From contig NZ_JBFBCI010000015.1 in NCBI RefSeq assembly GCF_040683095.1, positions 1 to 64,000 on the forward strand: a stretch of 64,000 nt of DNA. The letters run 5' to 3'. This stretch comes from Sphaerisporangium sp040683095 (lineage in GTDB: Bacteria; Actinomycetota; Actinomycetes; Streptosporangiales; Streptosporangiaceae). Made by a program: the position numbers and the translations under genes. Below the pieces are notes generated by a model. The model was not told where the DNA came from. It did no database searches and saw only the letters and a program-made list of their open reading frames with translations. Shown piece by piece: positions 24,201 through 31,671 of this stretch (positions within the stretch are counted from its first letter, which is position 1; the number at the start of each line of letters is the position of its first letter).

Positions 24201-25950
24201 TCACCAGCACGTCGTACGGGCGGTCGTCGTAGGACGCGAACAGCGGCTCCTCGCCGGCCTGGAACGAGCGTCCCCAGGACTTGAGCGCGCCGCCGAGGGC
24301 GCCCTGCGGGTCGTCGTCGCCGAGGCGCGCGCCGATCAGGGAGGCGAGCTCCGCGACGCGCTGGGCGGCGGCTTCGGGGTCCGCGCCGACCAGCGCCAGG
24401 GCGTCGGTCTCGCGGGGGGCGCAGTGCGGCAGCCAGCGGGCCCAGTTCCACTGCGCCGCGCCGTCGGCGTTGGCCGACAGGACGACCACCGACAGGTCGC
24501 GGGGGCTGTGCAGCGTGGCGGCGGCCCCGACCAGCGACCGGGCGACGCCGAGGGCGACCTCCCGCGGGCCGGTCACGCCCACGACGCCGAGCCGCCGCAT
24601 GGCCAGCGAGACGGGCACCGCGCCGGAGGTCGGCGGCTCGGGCATCGCCAGGTCGGCGGACGCGCCGCGCTCGGGCACGAAGTCGATCTCGGCGGGCAGG
24701 TCGGCGAGGCCGACGCGCAGGCGCAGGGCATCCGGGTCGTGGCTCCTGCGCTCCCACAGGCGCCGGCGTGGGCCGGTGGCGGTGAGCAGCAGATCGGCAG
24801 GGTCGGGGGAGGCTGCGCGGCGTTCGAGCTCGTTGACGGCCCTGGCCTTCTCGACCGCGGCCTCGAACGCGGCCTGGCGTTCCTTGTACGCCTTGAGCTC
24901 CTGGCGGTACTTCCTGCGGCCGTGCCGCCGGTCGCTGATCCACTGGCCGATCATGATCATCGGGGTCATGAGGGCGATCAGCAGGTAGAACCACATCTGG
25001 AACACCGCGGCCAGCGCGAAGCCCAGCACGGCGGGCAGGCACGCGGCCAGAAGCTGGAGGCGCACGCCCTCACCCCGGGTGGGCTCCGCGGGCACCTCGA
25101 ACCGCCTGCGCCGCTCGGCCGGGCGCAGGCGCGGCGGGCGGTTGTAGGCCAGGCCGCCCTCGGGCAGGGCGTCCAGGTGCGCGTCGGGCGGCTCGGTGGC
25201 CCGCAGCACGAGCACGGAGTTCCCGCAGGTCAGCGGGGTGCCGTCCGGCCACGCGCGGGGCACGCCCACCGGCTCCCCGCCGACGTGGGCGGTGCTGTGG
25301 GTGGCGCCGCGCGTCATGGCGCCGATGATGTCGCCGCCGATGACGTCGAAGGAGGCCGCCTCCAGGCCGGGGGCGTCGCGGCGTGCCCGCCCGCGTCTCT
25401 TCCGCGGGGGCCTGGCCGCCTCCTTGCCCGGGGGCGCGGCGGAGCGCAGCAGCACCTCGTCCGGGGTGACCCGCACCTCGACCGCCTCGGCGGGCATGTC
25501 GGGATCGGCCACCGGCACCGCGCAGCCCGGATCGGAGCCGATGACGTGCACGCCGAGGCCCAGTCGGTGCACCGACCCGGCGGCGGGCCCTCCAGCGACC
25601 CTGATCTCGATCACGCCGCCCGGCTCGGTCAGCAGCGTCGACCCGGCGGCGCGCTGGTCGAGCGTGACCAGGTCGCCGTCGCGCAGCGCGGCGACCACCG
25701 CCGCGTCGGGGTCGAGCCGCCTGCCGTCCACCCACAGCGACGGCGCCTCCTTGGAGGCGCGCGGGCGCGGCGCCTGCCCTCCCATGCCGTACGGCGCGCG
25801 TGCGCGCGGCAGGCGTACGACGTTGCCGAGGGTCTCGGCCGGCGCGCCCTTCAGCGCGGCGGCGAGCCCCGCGACCGTGGTCTCCTCGTCGCCCTCGGCC
25901 ACCACGTCGCGATGGCCGTGATCTGAGACCACGGTAAGCATGATCCGCAT
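21259..25950 (-). CDS. EccC-type FtsK/SpoIIIE ATPase of type VII secretion (orphan)
   Basis: A 1563-residue membrane ATPase that should recognise and drive export of WXG100-type substrates. It begins with a ubiquitin-like YukD-type domain (1-85), then an FHA-like region (about 110-240), two transmembrane helices (about 300-335, LLAACLPAVLGFALAAVF and MWFYLLIALMTPMIMIG), then three FtsK-type ATPase modules. Walker A motifs are GTTGAGKS (about 740), GTARTGRS (about 1078) and GPSRSGRS (about 1388); only the first keeps the Lys, the others have Arg. Walker B of module 1 is LLLIIDEFA. An in-frame 12-bp repeat encodes TAGP units at about 1174-1190. GGAGGAG lies 7 nt before the ATG. No EccB, EccD, EccE or mycosin gene is nearby. 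Confidence 0.9.
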   Translation of the reverse strand: MRIMLTVVSDHGHRDVVAEGDEETTVAGLAAALKGAPAETLGNVVRLPRARAPYGMGGQAPRPRASKEAPSLWVDGRRLDPDAAVVAALRDGDLVTLDQRAAGSTLLTEPGGVIEIRVAGGPAAGSVHRLGLGVHVIGSDPGCAVPVADPDMPAEAVEVRVTPDEVLLRSAAPPGKEAARPPRKRRGRARRDAPGLEAASFDVIGGDIIGAMTRGATHSTAHVGGEPVGVPRAWPDGTPLTCGNSVLVLRATEPPDAHLDALPEGGLAYNRPPRLRPAERRRRFEVPAEPTRGEGVRLQLLAACLPAVLGFALAAVFQMWFYLLIALMTPMIMIGQWISDRRHGRRKYRQELKAYKERQAAFEAAVEKARAVNELERRAASPDPADLLLTATGPRRRLWERRSHDPDALRLRVGLADLPAEIDFVPERGASADLAMPEPPTSGAVPVSLAMRRLGVVGVTGPREVALGVARSLVGAAATLHSPRDLSVVVLSANADGAAQWNWARWLPHCAPRETDALALVGADPEAAAQRVAELASLIGARLGDDDPQGALGGALKSWGRSFQAGEEPLFASYDDRPYDVLVILDGAQVLRGLPGMPQVLRQGPRAGVYTIAVDEDQRLLPEECATVVDCGESGFVRLRGGGLDAIGEILADQVSAAWCDRLARSLAPLRDVSRDDATAALPGSVRLLDLLALPAPSGRAIASRWRAGGRTTTVPIGVGADGPFSVDLRTDGPHALVAGTTGAGKSELLQTLICSLAVANRPDEMTFVLIDYKGGAAFKECVRLPHTVGMVSDLDEHLTQRALSSLAAEIRRRERLLLAHGAKDIDDYQELTGSRPSLPRLLLIIDEFAAMVSELPDFVDGLVDIARRGRSLGIHLVLATQRPAGVVTADIQANTSLRIALRVTEPAESADVISGPEAAHISKSTPGRCYVRSGAGPAQPVQTARIGGRTPEAARRAQGPRVVEVGWRDLGHPLRAVPESTGGVSVSGPTSDLAVLVDALVDAARIAGVPEQPSPWLPPLPDLTLLEEARETPTRPARALTRAGEVPPLPFGVTDLPWAQDRRPLALDLPRDGHLLIAGTARTGRSTALRTLAGSIARLASPEDVHVHAIDCGSGALLPLVTLPHCGAVVTRDQLDRVERLLTRLRAEIGRRQQVLAEAGFASLAEARQAAGPTAGQTAGPTAGPTAGQGDALRMPWLVLMLDRWEGFAAAFEGYDYGRLLDALMQLLREGPAVGLRAVVTADRSGLLGQISTLFDDRLIMRLADPADYGLAGLPPRSLPSVMPPGRALSMGDQGLVENQIALLDEDPAGPAQVAVLQALARASAERHPAPASLLRVDALPMRITAAQALDLAPGFKPPSPLWALLGAGGDSLAPLGVDLSAQGPAAVVAGPSRSGRSSALLTAARWLIGQDTPVAVVAPRRSPLRELSGQDGVLGVLTGEGDDLPGALAGHDRYVVLVDDAELVSPDSPLGMALEATLRSGRDGEHGLLIAGTTGDLATAYRGFVAEARKSRTGLLLAVQSPADGDLFNVRLPRGAVGGPPGRGLLVVSGAATPMQGALTS
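22383..22430. repeat. 12-bp in-frame tandem repeat within the EccC-type gene
   Basis: Four units of GCCCAGCGGTGG or close variants, in frame, encode a TAGP/TAGQ run on the minus strand. The tract sits in a loop between ATPase modules 2 and 3. Confidence 0.85.
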
Positions 25951-26052
25951 GCGGCGTCTCCTCCGGGTACCGGCTCCCGCGCTTCAACGTAGCGACGGGA
26001 GTCCGCCCGGTCCGGAGGTTTACGCCAACCAGACCCGCGGGTGCCCGTTCTC

Positions 26053-26670
26053 CTACTTCTCCACTTTCTTGCCATCTGGGTGGATGAGGTACCACTTGCC
26101 CCCGAAATCGGTCTTGCCCTGGCCGTTGAAGTCTCCGGCCGCCTTGTCGCCGCTGTAGTAGTACAGCGGGTGCTTGTCGTAGGTGACCTGCTTGTCGCCC
26201 TGCGGGAGCGTGGTGGTGCCGAGCAGGCTCTCCTTGACCCCGTCGCCCGCCCGCGGCTTCTCACGGGTGACCATCGGCGGCCAGGCGGTGGCGCAGGCGC
26301 CGGTGCAGCTGGGCGTGCCGCCGGTGTCCTTTTCGAACACGTAGAGCGCCCTGCCGTGCTCGCCCACCAGGACCTTGCCGTACTTGGAGTCGGCGACCTT
26401 GACCTTGGCGTGCTCGGGCGTGGGCATGGGGCTCATCGACTCGGTGCCGGTGGGCGACGCCCCGGGCGAGGAGGTGCCCGTCGGCGAGGCCGTGGGAGAG
26501 GCTCCCGGGTAGCCGGGGTAGCCGGTCTCCGTGCCGGTCGGGGACGGGGACTCCGTGGCGTTCGCCGCCGCGTTGCTGTAATGGGTCGTGGGCGTGGCGG
26601 AATTGCCGCATGCGCCCACCAGCAGGACGGTTGTGGCCAGCCCGACGCCGGACGTCAGGATTCTGTTCAT
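26053..26670 (-). CDS. Lipoprotein with COG4315 / Lipoprotein_15 repeats
   Basis: A 205-residue lipoprotein. The signal peptide ends at the lipobox LLVGAC (Cys about 21). A Ser/Thr/Pro/Gly-rich spacer (SPSPTGTETGYPGYPG) precedes two copies of the secreted repeat: YGKVLVGEHGRALYVFEKDT with CTGACATAWPP, and LLGTTTLPQGDKQVTYDKHP with GGKWYLIHPDG. These repeats occur in surface proteins of unknown function in many actinomycetes. The start is fixed by GAAGGAGGGGGTC before the ATG at 26670. The gene is probably transcribed alone. Confidence 0.87.
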   Translation of the reverse strand: MNRILTSGVGLATTVLLVGACGNSATPTTHYSNAAANATESPSPTGTETGYPGYPGASPTASPTGTSSPGASPTGTESMSPMPTPEHAKVKVADSKYGKVLVGEHGRALYVFEKDTGGTPSCTGACATAWPPMVTREKPRAGDGVKESLLGTTTLPQGDKQVTYDKHPLYYYSGDKAAGDFNGQGKTDFGGKWYLIHPDGKKVEK

Positions 26671-27153
26671 GACCCCCTCCTTCTCACGTGCTCCGCACCT
26701 GCGTGCCGAGACGGACATATGCACCTGTCGAGGGGGGACGTAGCTATCGTTCCCGCCATAACGGGTTTCAGCACATCCGTCTGGTTTCGACTGGTCTCGT
26801 ACTCAAAGACCGATACGAAAAGACCGCTAGCCTGGGTGGTTACCCGGCGTTGTGGGGGCGTGCCGGCTCCGGGGCGCCCTCATCGGCGCGAACGTGGAGA
26901 GCGCCGGGAACGCAGGTCCCGTTCACCTGGAGGTCGGATGCCGCCCCTCGTCCACAGCCATGTGGAAATCGTCGCTCGCCTGTGGATAACTCTGTGTGCG
27001 GCGGAGAGCTGGGCGGGATAAACCGGATATCTATCTATATTTCAGGCAGGACTAGTCACATAACTAGCCTGCGGGGCTGTGGACGAAGATGTGGACAACG
27101 CTGTGCACATCCGGCCGGCAAAGTGTCCGGCCGGTTAACGCGAAGGGGCGCTC
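26671..27153. other. Intergenic region containing a DnaA-box cluster
   Basis: No gene is seen in this 483-bp gap between a minus-strand lipoprotein gene and plus-strand cutA. The right half (26948-27110) holds several DnaA-box-like 9-mers around an AT-rich patch (see separate entry). The left half shows no structure I can support beyond promoter space. Confidence 0.6.
26948..27098. other. Cluster of DnaA boxes with AT-rich segment (origin-like or DnaA-titration site)
   Basis: Two perfect boxes are visible as complements: TGTGGATAA (26981-26989, box TTATCCACA) and TGTGGACAA (27090-27098, box TTGTCCACA). Two 8-of-9 boxes lie at 26948-26956 (TCGTCCACA) and 27079-27087 (TGTGGACGA), and a weaker one at 26961-26969. 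Between the perfect boxes, 27016-27066 is about 62 percent AT in DNA that is otherwise about 70 percent GC. dnaA and dnaN are not adjacent, so this is probably not the main chromosomal origin. A DnaA-binding regulatory or titration site is more likely. Confidence 0.55.
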
Positions 27154-27498
27154 ATGCCGGAATACGTGCAGGTCCAGGTCGCGGTGGACGACCGCGCCAC
27201 GGCGGCCGCGCTCGCGCGGTCGGCGGTCGAGGCCAGGCTCGCCGCCTGCGCCCAGATCGTCGGCCCGATGACCAGCGTCTACCGCTGGAAAGGCGAGATC
27301 GAGGCGGCTGAGGAGTTCCTGTTGCTCGTCAAGACGACGCGCGAGCGCTCCGGCGAACTCACTGAGCACATTCGGCGGGGGCATCCGTACGAGACCCCGG
27401 AGATCATCGCGCTTCCCATCGAGGGCGGGCTCGGCGCGTACCTCCGGTGGATCGGCGAGGAAACGGCGCCCGTCCCCGCGGAACCCCGGGAACCGTAG
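27154..27498 (+). CDS. cutA: CutA-type divalent-cation tolerance protein
   Basis: A 114-residue soluble protein of the CutA1 family, which forms trimers with a ferredoxin-like fold. Typical features are the early Cys in LAACAQIVGPMTSVYRWKGE, the EEFLLLVKTT strand, HPYETPEIIALP and the C-terminal YLRWIGEET. The length is typical. The family is linked to copper and divalent cation tolerance, but the biochemical role is unsettled. AAGGGG precedes the ATG. The gene stands alone, directly downstream of the DnaA-box cluster. Confidence 0.93.
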   Translation: MPEYVQVQVAVDDRATAAALARSAVEARLAACAQIVGPMTSVYRWKGEIEAAEEFLLLVKTTRERSGELTEHIRRGHPYETPEIIALPIEGGLGAYLRWIGEETAPVPAEPREP

Positions 27499-27905
27499 GA
27501 AGAGGTCCCGTCCCGAGAACGGTTAGGATGCGGGTTCGCGGGGAACAGGCACCAGGCGCGATAGTGTCGCCTGCTGCGAGCGTTACGGCCGATACAAAGG
27601 GGAATATAGGCGCAAATTTCGACGCGATCGGTGTCACGGGAGCGCTGAGACCATTGACCCTCCCATTGACACGCCAATCCATAGTGGATGAGCATGGGTC
27701 CGGTTTCTAACCCTGAGCTTGGTGCAAGCTGCACGCGATGGTACGAGAATTTCGGGCCATAACCGAAGATCCCCGTCATAACATATCCGTGACCATGCCG
27801 TTCCGCCCCGTGGTCATGCGGTTCGTCTCGATCGGCCCAGAGTTGATCGATATCAGCGCATGGTGCGGGCGTCGGCCCGGTCCCTGATTCGGGAGCCCCC
27901 CACCC
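27499..27905. other. Intergenic region upstream of the Tad locus, lower GC
   Basis: This 407-bp stretch is visibly richer in A and T than the flanking genes and contains no supported gene. A TAGGAT hexamer at 27524-27529 could be a -10 element, which would give a leader of about 370 nt. I could not recognise a known riboswitch in it. Confidence 0.5.
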
Positions 27906-28607
27906 ATGAGGATCAGCGAGAAACCCGACCGCGACAGCCGTGCGCACGTCAACGCGGAGCGCCCGGGGTCGCCGGGCGCGCTGTCGGGCCCCGCGTCCCG
28001 CAAGCTCCCCGTGCCGCCCCGCGAGCGCAAGCCCGCCCTCGCGGCCCTCGCCCTGCTGCTCGTCCTCGGCGGCGCCCTCGCCACCACCCTGCTCGTCGTG
28101 CGCAGCGGCGACCGCGTCACGGCCATCCGCATCACCCAGCAGATCGGCCCGGGCCAGCCGATCATCCCCGCGGCGATGGAAGAGGTCCAGATCGCCGACA
28201 CCGGCATCGCCTACGTCGACTACCGCCACCGCGACGAGGTCGCCGCCACCTTCGCCCGCGTCACCCTGCTGCCGGGCACCCTGCTCACCGAGGCGATGGT
28301 CAGCAGGGACAGCGAGCAGAGCGGCCCCGGCAAGGTCACCCTCGGCCTCGCGCTCAAGCCCGGCCAGATGCCGATCGGCCTCCAGCGCGGCGACCACGTC
28401 CAGGTGCTGTACGTCCCCGGCTCGGGCAGGGGCACCACGCAGGGCAAGGTGCTCGCCCCGAGCGCGCTCGTCGAGAGCGTGGGCTCCAGCGAGACCAGCA
28501 GCACGGGCCTGGTGTCGATCATCGTCGACTCCTCGGTCTCGCCCACCGTCGCCATGTACGCCTCCAGCGGCGAGATCGCCCTGGGCAAGCTCGCGGGCAC
28601 GGGCTGA
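27906..28607 (+). CDS. SAF-domain protein, CpaB/RcpC-like
   Basis: A 233-residue protein with a cytosolic Pro/Arg-rich N-terminus, one transmembrane helix (ALAALALLLVLGGALATTLL) and an exported SAF domain (IRITQQIGPGQPIIPAAMEE, TLLPGTLLTEAMV). This matches Flp pilus assembly protein CpaB/RcpC, which in diderms works with the secretin. In this presumed monoderm it probably links the pilus to the wall. GGGAG lies upstream of the ATG. It is the first gene of a tightly packed Tad locus; the next gene starts 2 nt after its stop. Confidence 0.82.
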   Translation: MRISEKPDRDSRAHVNAERPGSPGALSGPASRKLPVPPRERKPALAALALLLVLGGALATTLLVVRSGDRVTAIRITQQIGPGQPIIPAAMEEVQIADTGIAYVDYRHRDEVAATFARVTLLPGTLLTEAMVSRDSEQSGPGKVTLGLALKPGQMPIGLQRGDHVQVLYVPGSGRGTTQGKVLAPSALVESVGSSETSSTGLVSIIVDSSVSPTVAMYASSGEIALGKLAGTG

Positions 28608-28608
28608 G

Positions 28609-29421
28609 GTGGCGCTCATCGCCCTCGCCGCCGACAAGGGAGCCCCCGGCGTGACGACCGCCGCCACCGCCCTCGGCGCGGTCTGGCCCCGGCCGGTGCT
28701 CCTCGCCGAGTGCGACCCCTCCGGAGGTGACCTCGTCTACCGCCTGCCCGGCATGGACGGCGCCGTCCTCAACCCGTCCCGGGGCCTGCTGAGCCTGGGC
28801 GCGACGGCCCGGCGCGGCCTTCGCCCCGAGCAGATCCACGAGCACACCCAGAAGCTCGTCGGCGGCCTCGACGTCCTCACCGGGCTCACCAACGGCGAGC
28901 AGGCCGCCGGGCTGACCTGGCTGTGGGGGCCGCTCGGCCGGGCGCTCGCCGCGCTGCCGCAGGCCGACGTCCTCGCCGACCTCGGCAGGCTCGGCGCCCA
29001 CCCGCAGATGAACGAGCTGATGGCCGAGGCCGAGCTGACGCTGCTGTTCACCAGGCCGAGCCTCGACCACGTGGCACACCTGCGCGAGCGGCTCATGCTG
29101 ATCACCGGGCAGGTCGGCGTGGTCGTGATCGCCGAGCCCCGGTCCTACCGCGCGTCGATCGACGAGGTGCGGCGCATCGTCGCCGCGACCAGCAAGGAGG
29201 TCGCGTTCGTGGGAGGCCTCGCGTACGACCCCAAGGGCGCCGAGCTGCTGCGCGGCCAGTGGGGCGGCCGCCTGGACCGCTCCCTGCTGATCCGCACGGC
29301 CCGCGAGCTGGCCGGACGCCTGGCCGCCCGCGTCGCCCCCGGCCGTACGCCGGCCCCCGGCCGCACGCCGCCTCCGTCCGGCGACGTGCCGCGCCCGCGG
29401 ACGGGAGGGCTGTCGAGATGA
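28609..29421 (+). CDS. CpaE-like MinD/ParA-family ATPase
   Basis: A 270-residue protein with a MinD-like start, VALIALAADKGAPGVTTAAT. The deviant Walker A keeps the first Lys (DKG) but has Val where the P-loop Lys is expected, so ATP hydrolysis may be weak. ECDPSGGDLVYRLP matches the family's switch/DxxGG region. In Tad systems CpaE-type proteins position the pilus machine at the membrane. GTG at 28609 follows the upstream stop by one base. The C-terminal 40 residues are a Pro/Arg-rich tail with two GRTPxPG-type repeats. The stop overlaps an ATG (ATGA) that opens a 13-codon reading frame. Confidence 0.78.
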   Translation: MALIALAADKGAPGVTTAATALGAVWPRPVLLAECDPSGGDLVYRLPGMDGAVLNPSRGLLSLGATARRGLRPEQIHEHTQKLVGGLDVLTGLTNGEQAAGLTWLWGPLGRALAALPQADVLADLGRLGAHPQMNELMAEAELTLLFTRPSLDHVAHLRERLMLITGQVGVVVIAEPRSYRASIDEVRRIVAATSKEVAFVGGLAYDPKGAELLRGQWGGRLDRSLLIRTARELAGRLAARVAPGRTPAPGRTPPPSGDVPRPRTGGLSR

Positions 29422-29459
29422 CCGCGACCGCATCGACGGGGGAGGAGGCGAGCGGGTGA
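29418..29459 (+). CDS. Possible 13-codon coupling ORF
   Basis: A tiny frame starts in ATGA overlap with the upstream stop and ends in GTGA overlap with the cpaF start; it encodes MTATASTGEEASG. It may be a translational bridge, or just an accident, because the cpaF start has its own GGAGGAG site inside it. Confidence 0.25.
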   Translation: MTATASTGEEASG

Positions 29460-30763
29460 GCATCGACCACACGCTGGTGAAGCGGTTCCGGCAGGAGGTC
29501 GGCGACCGGCTCGCGCACCAGCGCCGCGTGGACCAGGCGAGCGGCCTCGCGCCCATGTCGGGCGAGGACGAGCGCCAGTTCGCGCGGGCGCTGATCTCCC
29601 AGGTGCTGGAGGAGCACGCCCGCAACGAGATCGGCTCGGGCCGCACCCCGCCCACCGCCGAGGAGGAAGAGGCCCTCGCGGCGGGCATCCACGCCGCGCT
29701 GTTCGGCGTCGGCAGGCTCCAGCCTCTGCTGGACGACCCCGAGGTCGAGAACATCGACGTCAACGGCTGTGACCGCGTGTTCGTCGGGTACGCCGACGGC
29801 CAGGAGCTCATGCACGACCCGGTGGCCGACTCCGACGAGGAGCTGATCGAGCTCATCCAGATCCTCGCCGCCTACAGCGGCCTGTCCAGCCGGGCCTTCG
29901 ACACCGCCAACCCGCAGCTCGACCTGCGCCTGCCCGACGGCTCACGCCTCTCGGCGGTCATGGACGTCACGGTGCGCCCCGCCGTGTCCATCCGCCGGGC
30001 GCGCCTCGGCAAGGTCTTCCTCAGCGACCTGGTCGGCAACGGCACGCTCACCCCCGAGCTCGGCCGCTTCCTGTCGGCCGCCGTGGCCGCCAGGAAGAAC
30101 ATCATGATCGCCGGCTCCACCAACGCCGGGAAGACCACGCTGCTGCGGGCCCTCGCCAACGAGATCCCGCCGCACGAGCGGCTGATCACCGTCGAGCGCG
30201 CCCTGGAACTGGGCCTGGACCAGTTCCCCGAGCTCCACCCCAACGTGGTCGCCTTCGAGCACCGCCTGCCCAACTCCGAGGGCCAGGGCGAGATCACCAT
30301 GGCCGAGCTCGTCCGCCGCTCGCTGCGCATGAACCCCAGCCGCGTGATCGTCGGCGAGGTCCTCGGCGACGAGATCGTCACGATGCTGAACGCGATGACC
30401 CAGGGCAACGACGGCTCGCTGTCGACCATCCACGCGAACTCCTCGATGGAGGTGTTCAACCGCATCGCGACCTACGCCCTGCAGGCCGAGGAGCGGCTGC
30501 CCATCGAGGCCACCCACATGCTGATCGCGGGCGCCATCGACTTCGTCGTGTTCATCGAGAAGCGCAACGACTACCACCAGGGCGGCCGCCTGCGCCGGTA
30601 CGTCGCCAGCGTCCGCGAGGTCGCGGGCGTCGACGGGCGGGTGCTCTCCTCGGAGGTCTTCGCCCCAGGCCCGGACGGCCACGCCGTGCCGCTCGCGCCG
30701 ATCGCCTGCCTGAACGACCTCATCGACCACGGCTACGACCCGACCATGGGGGGCTGGTCGTGA
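29456..30763 (+). CDS. tadA: CpaF/TadA secretion ATPase
   Basis: A 435-residue cytosolic hexameric ATPase of the type II/IV secretion superfamily that powers Flp pilus assembly. An N-terminal helical domain with ENIDVNGCDRVFVGY leads to the core: Walker A AGSTNAGKTTLL (about 218-229), Asp box ELHPNVVAFEHRL, Walker B RVIVGEVLGDE and His box STIHANSS. The length is typical of CpaF. GTG at 29456 is preceded by GGAGGAG at good spacing. The stop overlaps the start of the tadB-like gene (GTGA). Confidence 0.93.
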   Translation: MSIDHTLVKRFRQEVGDRLAHQRRVDQASGLAPMSGEDERQFARALISQVLEEHARNEIGSGRTPPTAEEEEALAAGIHAALFGVGRLQPLLDDPEVENIDVNGCDRVFVGYADGQELMHDPVADSDEELIELIQILAAYSGLSSRAFDTANPQLDLRLPDGSRLSAVMDVTVRPAVSIRRARLGKVFLSDLVGNGTLTPELGRFLSAAVAARKNIMIAGSTNAGKTTLLRALANEIPPHERLITVERALELGLDQFPELHPNVVAFEHRLPNSEGQGEITMAELVRRSLRMNPSRVIVGEVLGDEIVTMLNAMTQGNDGSLSTIHANSSMEVFNRIATYALQAEERLPIEATHMLIAGAIDFVVFIEKRNDYHQGGRLRRYVASVREVAGVDGRVLSSEVFAPGPDGHAVPLAPIACLNDLIDHGYDPTMGGWS

Positions 30764-31671
30764 TCCCGCTGCCCGTAGGGCTGTTCGACTGGCTGGCGCT
30801 GCTGGCCGGGGCCGCCGTCGGCGGGGGCCTGTTCCTGCTCGGCCTCGCCCTGTACGGCGTCCGTCCCCGGCCCGCCACCCCCGACCGCGGCGCGCGCCGC
30901 CGCGAGCTCGTGCGCAGGCTCTCCACCCGCTCGGCGGTCGCCACCATCACCGGCGGCCTGGTGCTCGTCGTCACCCGGTGGCCGGTCATGGCGGCGGGCG
31001 CGGTGCTGCTCGTCCTCGCCTGGCGGGGCCTCACCGGCGGCGCGGCCGAGGAACGCTCGGCCATGAGCCGCCTCGAAGGGCTCGCGGCCTGGACCGAATC
31101 GCTCAGGGACACCATCGCCGGGGCCGCGGGCCTGGAACAGGCGATCCCGTCCTCGATCAGGGCGGCGGCGCCGACCCTGCGTCCCCACCTGCGCTCGATG
31201 GTCGACCGCCTGCACACCCGCATGCCCCTGGCCGACGCGCTGCGCCTGTTCGCCGACGAGCTGGACGACCCGTCCGCCGACCTGGTGATCGCCGCGCTGA
31301 TCCTCAACGCCAAGCTGCGCGGCCCCGGCCTTCGTGAGGTGCTCGGCGCGCTCGCCGTCTCGGCCCGCGAGGAGCTGGACATGCGCCGCCGCGTCGAGGC
31401 CGAGCGCAGGTCGACGCGCCGCAGCGTCCAGATCGTGGTCGGCACGGCGATCGCCTTCGCCGGGCTGCTCGTGGTCTTCAACCGCTCCTACGTCGAGGAG
31501 TACAACACGCTGCTCGGGCAGGCCGTGCTGGTCGTCGTGGCCGCGCTGTTCGGCGCGGGGTTCGCCTGGATGCGGCGGCTCGCCCGCTTCGACAAGCCGG
31601 CCCGGCTGCTCGGCCCGGCCACGAGCGCCCCCGTGGAACGCGAGCCGGTGCCGGGAGGTGCCCGTGGTTGA
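30760..31671 (+). CDS. tadB: TadB-like type II secretion F-domain protein
   Basis: A 303-residue polytopic membrane protein. Two N-terminal helices (LALLAGAAVGGGLFLLGLAL and PVMAAGAVLLVLAWRG) are followed by a cytosolic T2SSF domain (GLEQAIPSSIRAAAPTLRPH, then LADALRLFADELDDPSADLV) and two C-terminal helices (VVGTAIAFAGLLVVFN, AVLVVVAALFGAGFAW). It is the inner-membrane platform of the Tad machine, probably paired with the TadC-like product. Its GTG start overlaps the ATPase stop, and its own stop overlaps the next start, indicating translational coupling. Confidence 0.9.
   Translation: MIPLPVGLFDWLALLAGAAVGGGLFLLGLALYGVRPRPATPDRGARRRELVRRLSTRSAVATITGGLVLVVTRWPVMAAGAVLLVLAWRGLTGGAAEERSAMSRLEGLAAWTESLRDTIAGAAGLEQAIPSSIRAAAPTLRPHLRSMVDRLHTRMPLADALRLFADELDDPSADLVIAALILNAKLRGPGLREVLGALAVSAREELDMRRRVEAERRSTRRSVQIVVGTAIAFAGLLVVFNRSYVEEYNTLLGQAVLVVVAALFGAGFAWMRRLARFDKPARLLGPATSAPVEREPVPGGARG

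Noticed and set aside
21487..25926. A 1479-codon open frame on the plus strand across the EccC-type gene
   Set aside because: It is the antisense shadow of a GC-rich gene: no recognisable domains, unusual composition (Gln/His/Arg/Gly-rich), and the minus-strand frame has clear FtsK motifs and a good start.
26948..27110. The main chromosomal replication origin
   Set aside because: dnaA and dnaN are absent and there are only four or five boxes, whereas actinomycete oriC usually has many more. It is kept as a DnaA-binding site candidate.
27499..27905. A riboswitch leader for the Tad locus
   Set aside because: The long, lower-GC region is suggestive, but I could not match any conserved riboswitch core.
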